This document shows, one piece after another, positions 1 to 7,646 of a DNA stretch of 64,000 bases. The translations under genes were made by a program, and so were the position numbers. The stretch is from Bacteroidales bacterium UBA3653 (GTDB taxonomy: Bacteria; Bacteroidota; Bacteroidia; Bacteroidales; Paludibacteraceae). Location of the stretch: positions 186,001 through 250,000 of the forward strand of contig DFKE01000012.1 of the NCBI GenBank assembly GCA_002373505.1, read 5' to 3'. A model generated the notes under the pieces. The model had not been told where the DNA came from. It did not search any database and saw only the letters and a list, made by a program, of their open reading frames with translations. Every line of letters starts with the position of its first letter. Positions within the stretch are counted from its first letter, which is position 1.

Positions 1-1146
1 GAATGGACCGCCTTCATCGGAGGCGACAACTACAAGGTAGGCCGACTCATGGCGCAATGGGTGACGGGGAAGGCGACAGACCAAGGAGTAAAAGGGAAAG
101 GCGAACCGTTCCGAGTGCTGGAGGTGACCGGTCTGCCGGGATCCACCCCAGCTACGCTGCGCCATAAGGGTATGATGGAAGGTATTGACGAGGCGAAGGG
201 CGAAGGATTAAAGGCCAAGGTGGAGGTGCAGAGCGTGATGGGGCGTTGGTATAAAGAGAACGCTTATGAGGCAGTCTCCGCTTATCTGGACAGTCATCCT
301 ATGCCGGATGTTATCGTAGCGCATAACGACCTCATGGCGATCGGTGCCGCTGAGGCGCTCAGTGCTCATCCTACGAAAGGAAACTTACCGCCTATCATGG
401 GAGTGGACGGTATCCAACTCGGCCTGAGGGCCATAGTAGAGGGCAAGATCACCTGTTCGGCTACCTATTCCTCCCGCGGTGACATGGTGATTGCAACGGC
501 AGCGCAGATCCTGCACGGTGAGCCTTTTGTGCGGGACACGGTGTTGGAGACTACTATGATAGATGCTTCCATTGCCTATCCGATGCTCAGGCAGGACGAG
601 GCGATCACCCGCGATCTGGAGACTCTCCATCTCTTCCAAACCCAGACGGAAAGCAAATGGAGACAGTTGCGCTTCGACCGATTGGTACTGATTCTATTTG
701 TGGTGTTTTTCTTCACTTTGTTCATCATTACCTTAGCCTATGTATTCATCAAACAGCGTAAGATCCTGACGGAGATCAAGCACGATATTATCCCCCAGCT
801 GGAGGACATGCAGGAGGCTATCCAGCTCAGTAAAAAGGACGAGGCCTTTGCTGAGAGGCTGCGTCAAGTGGTGGACGATTATCTGACGGACCCGAATCTG
901 AATGTAGAGTTCCTCGGCGGAAAACTGCAACTGAGCCGTACACAGCTCTTCCGACGCGTCAAGACCGTTTACGGCAAAGGACCGCTCGACTATATCCGTG
1001 AGCAACGTCTCATCCGCGCCGACCAACTCCTCCATACGACCGACATGACCATCCAGCAAGTCGCGCTCGAACTATGCTTCTCCTCCGCCGGATATTTCAC
1101 TAAATGCTATAAGGAATACTTTGGACACCTGCCTAGTGCGCGCTAA
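1..1146 (+). CDS. Membrane-spanning sugar sensor with periplasmic-binding domain and AraC-type DNA-binding domain (5' partial)
   Basis: The reading frame is open from base 1, so the start lies outside the window. The first ~210 visible residues resemble a type I periplasmic sugar-binding domain (Peripla_BP_4 style: VIVAHNDLMAIGAAEAL, IMGVDGIQLGLRAI). One hydrophobic segment follows at nt ~673-745 (LVLILFVVFFFTLFIITLAY), then a helical linker and a C-terminal AraC helix-turn-helix region (nt ~880-1130, LSRTQLFRRVKTVYGKGPLDY). No histidine kinase or receiver domain lies between them, so it looks like a one-component transmembrane regulator. In Bacteroides, a hybrid two-component system with a similar periplasmic domain senses fructose at the levan locus; here the position just upstream of susC suggests the same role. 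Nt 85-115 and 190-225 are rich in AGGxxxx 7-mers and may be repeat expansions. Ligand is inferred. Confidence 0.8.
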   Translation, partial: EWTAFIGGDNYKVGRLMAQWVTGKATDQGVKGKGEPFRVLEVTGLPGSTPATLRHKGMMEGIDEAKGEGLKAKVEVQSVMGRWYKENAYEAVSAYLDSHPMPDVIVAHNDLMAIGAAEALSAHPTKGNLPPIMGVDGIQLGLRAIVEGKITCSATYSSRGDMVIATAAQILHGEPFVRDTVLETTMIDASIAYPMLRQDEAITRDLETLHLFQTQTESKWRQLRFDRLVLILFVVFFFTLFIITLAYVFIKQRKILTEIKHDIIPQLEDMQEAIQLSKKDEAFAERLRQVVDDYLTDPNLNVEFLGGKLQLSRTQLFRRVKTVYGKGPLDYIREQRLIRADQLLHTTDMTIQQVALELCFSSAGYFTKCYKEYFGHLPSAR

Positions 1147-1172
1147 AATGAAACATTTATAAATACTAATTT

Positions 1173-1229
1173 TGTTGCAAAATATGTTACATTTGTTGCA
1201 GTGAAACATCAGTGGCATATTTTGCAACA
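1173..1229. promoter_or_regulatory. 14-bp perfect inverted repeat, candidate operator of the upstream regulator
   Basis: Arms TGTTGCAAAATATG (1173-1186) and CATATTTTGCAACA (1216-1229) are perfect reverse complements. Their centres are 43 bp apart, close to four helical turns. The right arm ends 7 bp before the -33 element of the susC promoter. No T-run follows, so a terminator is less likely. A direct repeat TGAAACAT (1148-1155 and 1202-1209) lies in the same gap. Binding by the adjacent AraC-type protein is inferred. Confidence 0.6.
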
Positions 1230-1235
1230 TAATTA

Positions 1236-1267
1236 TTTGCGCATGTGCTAAAAAGCGCGTACTTTTG
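1236..1267 (+). promoter_or_regulatory. Bacteroidetes-type promoter of susC
   Basis: TTTG at 1236-1239 and TACTTTTG at 1260-1267 are separated by 20 bp, matching the Bacteroidetes primary sigma consensus (TTTG, 19-21 bp, TAnnTTTG). The expected leader of the susC mRNA is about 45-50 nt. Confidence 0.75.
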
Positions 1268-1320
1268 CGGCGGAATTTGGAAAATCCAAGTTCTGCTGTA
1301 TTGTTTAATTCATAATTCTC

Positions 1321-4300
1321 ATGAAAAACAAAAGACTTCTTTTGACATCCTTCTTCGTGGTGTTGCTGTCTATTGCTTTCGCTCACGCGCAGGTGACCGC
1401 TTCGGGCGTGGTGACGGATGCCGCTACCGGCGAACCGATCATCGGAGCTTCCGTGCTGGAGGAAGGAACGACGAATGGTACCATCACGGATTTCGATGGT
1501 AATTTCCAACTGACTGTGGCTTCGGGAGCGAAACTGGTGATCTCCTATGTCGGCTACAAATCTCAAAACGTGGCTGCTGCCGCCAATCTGCAAATCAAGC
1601 TGGCGGAAGACAGCGAGGTGTTGGACGAAGTGGTAGTAACCGGTTATACGACCCAGCGTAAGGCGGATCTGACCGGTGCGGTAAGTGCTGTGAGCGCCAA
1701 GGATCTGGAGAAACAGCAGGAGAACAACCCGATGAAAGCGCTGCAGGGTAAGATCCCCGGAATGAACATTACCGCGGACGGTAACCCTTCCGGTGCAGCA
1801 ACGGTTCGTATCCGTGGTATCGGTACGCTCAATGACAACGACCCGCTGTACATCATCGACGGTGTGCCTACCAAATCCGGCATGCACGAGTTGAACCCCA
1901 ATGACATCGAGTCGATCCAAGTCCTCAAGGATGCCGCTTCCGCTTCTATCTATGGTAGCCGTGCTGCCAACGGTGTCATTATTATCACGACCAAGAAAGG
2001 TGCAGAGGGTAAGATCCGCGTCGATCTGGACGCTTCGGTAGCCGTTCAGTCCTATGTGAACCGAATGCACGTGCTCAACTCCGAGCAGTACGGTCGCGCT
2101 CTTTGGCAAGCGTACATCAACGACGGCGTGGCGGATCCGAACACCAACGTATTGGGTTATCGCTACGACTGGGGCTACAATGCCCAGGGACAGCCCGTCC
2201 TCAATAATATCATGCTCAATAAATACATGGATGACGCGGGTACGGTGCCGGTGAGCAACACCGACTGGTTTAGTGAGACTACGCGTCCGGGCGTGATACA
2301 AAATTATAATATATCCGTCTCCAACGGCAGCCAGAAGGGTAGTTCGTTCTTCTCGCTGGGTTACTACCGGAACGAGGGTGTGATCAAGAACTCGGACTTC
2401 GACCGTTTCTCGGCGCGTATCAACACCGATTACAAGATTCTGAAAGACTACGTGACGATCGGCGAGAACTTCACTTTGAACCGCACCTCCGAGGTGAGTG
2501 CCCCGGGCGGATTCATCAACAGCGTGCTGCAATACAACCCCTTGCTGCCGGTCTATAAGTCCGACGGCGAAACCTTGGCGCAGGCTCCGTCCTCCAGCGG
2601 TTTCCCGCAACGCGAGAACCCGATGTCGATCCTGGAGCGCAACAAGGACAACCGCTATACGTATTGGCGTATGTTCGGAAACGTGTTCATCAACATCAAC
2701 CCCGTCAAGGGACTGAATATCCGCACGACCGCCGGTATCGATTATGCCCAGAAGAAACAGCGTTTCTTCACATACCCCATTGCGGAAGGCGTGGTAGCGA
2801 ACGACAAGAACGCGGTGGAGTCCAAGCAGGAGCACTGGCTCAAATGGATGTGGAACGCCATCATCACTTATAACCTCGACATCAACAAACACCGCGCAGA
2901 CTTCATGCTCGGTACCGAGTTGAACCGCGAGATCAATGACTGGAGTTCTGCTTACAAGGAGGATTTCATCGTCCTCAGCCCGACCTATATGTGGCCGTCT
3001 GCCGGAACAGGCAAGGCGCAGTCTTACGGCGGTGCAGGCAGTTACTCGCTGATTTCGTTCTTCGGAAAAGCGAACTATAGCTACGACAACCGTTACCTCA
3101 TTTCCTTCACGCTCCGTCACGACGGATCAAGTCGTTTTGGTAAGCACAATCGTTTTGCTACCTTCCCCTCCGTATCCGCAGGATGGCGTATCAGCGAGGA
3201 GAAATTCATGCGCGGCGCTTACGGTTGGCTCAATGACCTCAAGCTTCGTGCTTCGTGGGGTCAGACCGGTAACCAAGATATCTCTTCCACCGCCCGCTAT
3301 ACGATCTATGAGTCCAACTATGGCGTGACCGAGAACGGCGGACAGAGTTATGGCACTTCGTACGACATCGCCGGCACAAACGGCGGACAGATCCTGCCGT
3401 CCGGTTTCCGTCGTATCCAAGTCGGCAACGACGATATCAAATGGGAGACGACCACCCAGACCAACGTCGGTCTCGATTTCTCGTTCTTCCAGCAGACCTT
3501 CTACGGTTCGTTCGACTGGTTCTACAAGCAGACCAAGGACATTCTCGTCGAGATGACCGGAATCGGTGCGATGGGCGAGGGTGGTACCCAATGGGTGAAC
3601 GCCGGCGCGATGGATAACATGGGTGTGGAGCTCGCGCTGGGTTACCGTAACCAGACCAAGTCCGGCTTCAAATACGACATCACGGCGAACCTCTCGCACT
3701 ACGACAACAAAGTGGTCAAACTGCCGGAGACGGTAGCTGCCAGCGGTCGGTTCGGCGGTAACGGCGTTCAGTCCGTAGTAGGCCACGCGATGGGATCGCA
3801 GGTGGGTTACATCGCCGATGGAATCTTCAAGAGCCAGGACGATATTGACAACCACGCTATTCAGGAAGGTGCAGGTCTCGGACGTATCCGTTACCGCGAC
3901 CTCGACGGAGACGGTGTGATCACGGAGAAAGACCAGACATGGATCTATTCGCCGGTACCGGCTATCTCCTTCGGTGCGAACTTCTATTTCGAATACAAAG
4001 GATTTGACCTCACCCTCTTCTTCCAAGGTGTAGGCGGCGTGCAAGTGATCACCAAGGATTACAAGGAGCAGACCGACCTCTGGGCAGGTATCAACGTACC
4101 TAATTTAAATAAAGGTACGCGCGTGTTGGACGCTTGGTCGCTCTCCAATCCCAACAGCGACATCCCCGCGCTCTCGACCAATAATAACAACAACGAGACC
4201 CGCGTCAGCACCTATTTCGTAGAGGACGGCTCGTTCCTCAAACTGCGTAATATCCAGTTGGGTTACAACCTGCCTAAGAAAGCGTGCGACAAGATGTTGA

Positions 4301-4443
4301 TGCAAAACTGGCGCTGGTTCGTTTCCGCACAGAATGTATTCACCATCCATTCGGCTAAGTTCACCGGTGTAGATCCCGAGAACCCGACCTTCGGTTATCC
4401 TATACCGCTGACCGTAACATTAGGAACGAAAGTGACATTCTAA
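1321..4443 (+). CDS. SusC/RagA-family TonB-dependent outer-membrane transporter of the fructan locus
   Basis: Outer-membrane channel that, with its SusD partner, takes up oligosaccharides using TonB energy. The 1040-residue protein has a signal peptide (residues 1-24, ending AHAQ), a carboxypeptidase-regulatory-like domain (~25-105, with GEPIIGASVLEEGTTNGTITD), a plug domain beginning at VVVTGYTTQRKADLTGAV (~105-215) and a long beta-barrel ending in a C-terminal F (VTF), typical of outer-membrane barrels. Length is normal for the family. It is first in the structural operon and is followed after 39 bp by susD. Fructan specificity is inferred from the downstream GH32 and fructokinase genes. 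Confidence 0.95.
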   Translation: MKNKRLLLTSFFVVLLSIAFAHAQVTASGVVTDAATGEPIIGASVLEEGTTNGTITDFDGNFQLTVASGAKLVISYVGYKSQNVAAAANLQIKLAEDSEVLDEVVVTGYTTQRKADLTGAVSAVSAKDLEKQQENNPMKALQGKIPGMNITADGNPSGAATVRIRGIGTLNDNDPLYIIDGVPTKSGMHELNPNDIESIQVLKDAASASIYGSRAANGVIIITTKKGAEGKIRVDLDASVAVQSYVNRMHVLNSEQYGRALWQAYINDGVADPNTNVLGYRYDWGYNAQGQPVLNNIMLNKYMDDAGTVPVSNTDWFSETTRPGVIQNYNISVSNGSQKGSSFFSLGYYRNEGVIKNSDFDRFSARINTDYKILKDYVTIGENFTLNRTSEVSAPGGFINSVLQYNPLLPVYKSDGETLAQAPSSSGFPQRENPMSILERNKDNRYTYWRMFGNVFININPVKGLNIRTTAGIDYAQKKQRFFTYPIAEGVVANDKNAVESKQEHWLKWMWNAIITYNLDINKHRADFMLGTELNREINDWSSAYKEDFIVLSPTYMWPSAGTGKAQSYGGAGSYSLISFFGKANYSYDNRYLISFTLRHDGSSRFGKHNRFATFPSVSAGWRISEEKFMRGAYGWLNDLKLRASWGQTGNQDISSTARYTIYESNYGVTENGGQSYGTSYDIAGTNGGQILPSGFRRIQVGNDDIKWETTTQTNVGLDFSFFQQTFYGSFDWFYKQTKDILVEMTGIGAMGEGGTQWVNAGAMDNMGVELALGYRNQTKSGFKYDITANLSHYDNKVVKLPETVAASGRFGGNGVQSVVGHAMGSQVGYIADGIFKSQDDIDNHAIQEGAGLGRIRYRDLDGDGVITEKDQTWIYSPVPAISFGANFYFEYKGFDLTLFFQGVGGVQVITKDYKEQTDLWAGINVPNLNKGTRVLDAWSLSNPNSDIPALSTNNNNNETRVSTYFVEDGSFLKLRNIQLGYNLPKKACDKMLMQNWRWFVSAQNVFTIHSAKFTGVDPENPTFGYPIPLTVTLGTKVTF

Positions 4444-4477
4444 GTTGAAAGGTGAAAAATGAAAGATGAAAGGAAAA
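4443..4477 (+). repeat. Five-unit 7-bp tandem array between susC and susD
   Basis: Units AGTTGAA, AGGTGAA, AAATGAA, AGATGAA, AGGAAAA fill nearly the whole susC-susD spacer and overlap the last base of the susC stop codon. The final unit also supplies an AGGA-like purine stretch just before the susD start. Confidence 0.75.
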
Positions 4478-4482
4478 ATATT

Positions 4483-6195
4483 ATGAAAGCAAATAAGATA
4501 ATACCCTTTATACTCGGTGCATTGCTCCTTTGTACTTCCTGCGATAACTTCCTCAATCAAGATGTTCCGCAAGGTATCCTGAGCGAGGAGCAAGTGAACG
4601 ACCCGCAGTATATCGATAATGTGGTGATCTCCGCTTATGCGGTGTTCATCTCCGCCGAGGATGTCAACTCCTCCTTCAGTATGTGGAACTACGATGTCCG
4701 TTCGGACGACGCTTACAAGGGCGGAAGTACCGAGAACGACGGCGATGTCTTCCACCAACTGGAGATCAGCCAAGGAATCATGACCACCAACTGGAATATC
4801 AACGATATGTGGGTGCGTCTGTATAACTGTCTGAGCCGTGTGAACGCAGCAATCGATGCGCTCAACGCCATGCCGGACACGTACGAACTCAAGGCGCAGC
4901 GTCTGGGCGAGATGAAATTCCTGCGCGCTTATGGCCATTTCCTGCTCAAGCGCCTCTACAAGAACATCCCGTTCGTGGTAGATCCCAACATGAAGCAAGC
5001 GGACTATAACGAATTGAGCAACACCAAGTACACCAACAACGAGGGATGGCAACTCATCGCCGACGATCTGGAGTACGCATACTCGGTGCTGCCTCAAACC
5101 CAAGCCGACAAAGGTCGTCCGACCCAGGCTTCGGCGGCAGGAATGCTGGCTAAAGTATATCTCTATAAGGCTTATCGCCAGGACGATCCAAACACACACG
5201 CGGTGACCGAGATCAACCAGGCGGATCTGGAGAAAGTGCTCACCTATACCGAGGAGAATATCTATACTTCTGCGGGCTACGGACTGGAGGACGATTTCCA
5301 TAATAACTTCCGTCCCGAGCCGCAATACGAGAACGGCAAAGAGAGCCTCTGGGCAATGCAGTATTCGACCAACGACGGTACCAATCTCGGTAACTGCAAC
5401 TGGTCGTACGGTCTGATGGTTCCTTCCCGCATCGAGGGCGGTTGCGACTTCTACAAACCGAGCCAGAACCTCGTCAACGCCTTCCGTACGGATGCCAACG
5501 GTCTGCCTTATATCGAGTCGTTCAACCAGAAGGATTTCGACGCCAAGACCGAGACCGCTGATCCGCGTCTGTGGCTGACGGTAGGTATTCCGGAGTTCCC
5601 GTACGAGTTCAATCCGAATTATATGATGAAGCGCACCCAGAACTGGAGCCGCTCCAACGGACTATACGGCTATTACGTGACGCTCAAGCATAATGTAGAT
5701 CCCGACGGCGGTTATCTCATCCGTTCCGCTCTGTGGTTCGGAAGCCCGATGAACCGTATTGTTGTCCGTTATGCCGATGTGCTGCTGATGCGTGCCGAGG
5801 CTTTGGCGCAGCTGGGTCGTGATGCGGAAGCGATCGCTATCGTTAACCAGATCCGCAACCGCGCTGCACGCAGTACCGCTATGCTTGCCGGATATGACAC
5901 CAACTATGGCGCACGCATCTTCATCAAACCCTATACCGACAACTCCGACGCACTCGCCAAGGTGAAGATGGAGCGCCGTCTGGAACTCGCCATGGAGTCC
6001 GAGCGTTTCTTCGACCTCGTGCGCTGGGGTGAAGCGGAACAGGTGATCAACCGCTATTATCTCGAGGAGGCCAACGACTGCCGTATCTACACAACGGCTA
6101 AGTTTACCGCCAATAAGAACGAGTATCTGCCTATCCCGCATGAGCAGGTGGCTGCTTCCAACGGACATTATACACAAAATATAGGAGGATGGTAA
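4483..6195 (+). CDS. SusD/RagB-family nutrient-binding outer-membrane lipoprotein
   Basis: Lid and ligand-binding partner of the preceding SusC transporter on the cell surface. I chose the ATG at 4483, because the protein then begins MKANKIIPFILGALLLCTSC, a normal lipoprotein signal with acylated Cys20; an in-frame ATG at 4459 lies inside the 7-bp repeat and would add eight charged residues. The 570-residue mature-length protein shows the SusD pattern of N-terminal TPR-like helices (RVNAAIDALNAM, AQRLGEMKFLRAYGHFLL) and the C-terminal RLELAMESERFFDLVRWG motif. It is co-transcribed with susC. The fructan ligand is inferred from the locus. Confidence 0.95.
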   Translation: MKANKIIPFILGALLLCTSCDNFLNQDVPQGILSEEQVNDPQYIDNVVISAYAVFISAEDVNSSFSMWNYDVRSDDAYKGGSTENDGDVFHQLEISQGIMTTNWNINDMWVRLYNCLSRVNAAIDALNAMPDTYELKAQRLGEMKFLRAYGHFLLKRLYKNIPFVVDPNMKQADYNELSNTKYTNNEGWQLIADDLEYAYSVLPQTQADKGRPTQASAAGMLAKVYLYKAYRQDDPNTHAVTEINQADLEKVLTYTEENIYTSAGYGLEDDFHNNFRPEPQYENGKESLWAMQYSTNDGTNLGNCNWSYGLMVPSRIEGGCDFYKPSQNLVNAFRTDANGLPYIESFNQKDFDAKTETADPRLWLTVGIPEFPYEFNPNYMMKRTQNWSRSNGLYGYYVTLKHNVDPDGGYLIRSALWFGSPMNRIVVRYADVLLMRAEALAQLGRDAEAIAIVNQIRNRAARSTAMLAGYDTNYGARIFIKPYTDNSDALAKVKMERRLELAMESERFFDLVRWGEAEQVINRYYLEEANDCRIYTTAKFTANKNEYLPIPHEQVAASNGHYTQNIGGW

Positions 6196-6200
6196 ATCCA

Positions 6201-6236
6201 TTTTACCATTTGGTCATTTACCATTTAATCATTTAG
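6201..6236 (+). repeat. 15-bp tandem array after susD
   Basis: Two 15-bp units (TTTTACCATTTGGTC, ATTTACCATTTAATC) plus a partial third (ATTTAG) fill the spacer before the glycan-binding lipoprotein gene. A closely related 15-mer array lies inside the Nfn-type gene at 18375-18410. Confidence 0.7.
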
Positions 6237-6248
6237 ATAACACTAATT

Positions 6249-7640
6249 ATGAAAGCAAAATATATCATTAAGGCATATTTGTCCTTATTCCTTATTCCTT
6301 GCTCCTTATTCCTCTCCTCTTGTAACAAATGGGATAACTCGTTTGCAGTCAACGGCGATTGCAAGATAGAGAGCCTGATGCTGGATACCTACACGGGTGT
6401 GGTGGATCACGCTGCGCGTACCGTGGTAGTAGGAGTGCCCGAGAGCCACGATGACCAGCTGATGACTATTACTCAGTTGGAACTCTCTGCCGGAGCTACG
6501 GCAAACCACCATGTGGGCGATCAGGTGAACATGACCACCCCGATCGCAATCCGTGTGGAGAACGGCAATGTGTTCCAGGACTACAAAGTGTCGGTCAAAC
6601 ATGATGAGGCGCGCATCCTCTCTTTCGCGCTGAATGACACCTATGTCGGTATCATTGACCAAGTAGCGAAAACGATCAGCGTCTCCGTTCCGATCGGTAC
6701 GGACATCAAGAACCTCGTTCCGACGGTTAAGACTACCGAGGGCGCTACGCTCACTCCGCGGAGCGGCGTACCGTGCGACTTTACCAACCCCGTTGAGTTC
6801 ACCGTTACCTATAACACCGCTTCAACGACCTATACCGTCACGGTAAAAGAGAAAGGCAATCCGGTTGTGCTCTACCTCGGTCTGGCAGAGACGGTAGCGC
6901 AACTCAATCCCGAGGAGCAGGAGGCAGTCAACTGGATGCTGGCTAATGTGGAGAACTCCGACTATGCTTCGTTCTCCGATCTGGCAGCCAATAGAGTCGT
7001 ACTGACCGACTGCAAAGTCATCTGGTGGCATTTCCATGTGGACGGTGGTCTGGAGGGCAAAGAGCGTTTCGTTCAGGCTACTCCCGAAGTGATGGATCCG
7101 CTGGCGCTGGATAAGTTGAAATCGTACTACCAAGCAGGCGGTTCGTTCCTTCTCACCCGCTATGCCGTTAACCTGCCGTTCTTCTTAGGCGAAGCAGAGT
7201 GCTTCCCGAATAACGCATGGGGCGGCAAAGAAGCGGAGGCGGAGCGCGTAGGCGGTCCGTGGGAGTTCGCTATCACCGGACATACCGACCATGCCCTGTG
7301 GCAGAACCTGACGATGAACCCGTCCGCTCTCGACCATGTCTATACCTGCGACGAGGGATACAAGATCACCAACTCTACCGCACAGTACCACATTGGTACC
7401 GACTGGGGCGGGTATGACGACCGCGAGGTGTTCCACCAGAAGACCGGTGCGTACGACATCGCCGGAGGTAATGACGCTGTAGTGGCTTGGGAGTTCAAGC
7501 GCACGGCTGACCACGGTGCTATCATCTGTATCGGATCCGGATGCTACGACTGGTACACCACCTCGGACGAAGGTAAAGACTACTACCACCACAATGTGGC
7601 GAAGATAACCGAAAATGCGTTCAATTATCTGAAACAATAA
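6249..7640 (+). CDS. Surface glycan-binding lipoprotein of the fructan locus (SusE/F position)
   Basis: Predicted cell-surface lipoprotein that helps capture fructan. Signal peptide ends at lipobox LSSC (Cys25). Two tandem Ig-like modules follow (~residues 38-120 and 121-198), each with the pattern LDTYTGVVDHAARTVVVGVP / LNDTYVGIIDQVAKTISVSVP and a closing YKVSVK or YTVTVK strand. The C-terminal ~260 residues (VVLYLGLAETVAQLNPEEQ onward) resemble the DUF4960-type domain found in Bacteroides fructan loci; I recognise this by pattern and context only. The hydrophobic part of the signal peptide is encoded by a 7-bp tandem array (see 6280-6321). The gene ends 6 bp before the GH32 gene. Confidence 0.8.
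   Translation: MKAKYIIKAYLSLFLIPCSLFLSSCNKWDNSFAVNGDCKIESLMLDTYTGVVDHAARTVVVGVPESHDDQLMTITQLELSAGATANHHVGDQVNMTTPIAIRVENGNVFQDYKVSVKHDEARILSFALNDTYVGIIDQVAKTISVSVPIGTDIKNLVPTVKTTEGATLTPRSGVPCDFTNPVEFTVTYNTASTTYTVTVKEKGNPVVLYLGLAETVAQLNPEEQEAVNWMLANVENSDYASFSDLAANRVVLTDCKVIWWHFHVDGGLEGKERFVQATPEVMDPLALDKLKSYYQAGGSFLLTRYAVNLPFFLGEAECFPNNAWGGKEAEAERVGGPWEFAITGHTDHALWQNLTMNPSALDHVYTCDEGYKITNSTAQYHIGTDWGGYDDREVFHQKTGAYDIAGGNDAVVAWEFKRTADHGAIICIGSGCYDWYTTSDEGKDYYHHNVAKITENAFNYLKQ
6280..6321 (+). repeat. Six-unit 7-bp array encoding a lipoprotein signal peptide
   Basis: Units TGTCCTT, ATTCCTT, ATTCCTT, GCTCCTT, ATTCCTC, TCCTCTT lie inside the coding region. A 7-bp period repeats the reading frame every 21 nt, giving the peptide repeat SLFLIPC / SLFLSSC; the last unit runs into the lipobox cysteine codon. 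Confidence 0.8.
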
Positions 7641-7646
7641 CGCCTT

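Noticed and set aside
1173..1229. Terminator of the sensor-regulator gene
   Set aside because: The stem has a 29-nt loop and no T-run, and it abuts a promoter, so an operator is more likely.
1072..3120. A 682-residue open frame on the - strand opposite susC
   Set aside because: It mirrors the codon pattern of susC, has no recognisable domain and covers a well-supported gene.
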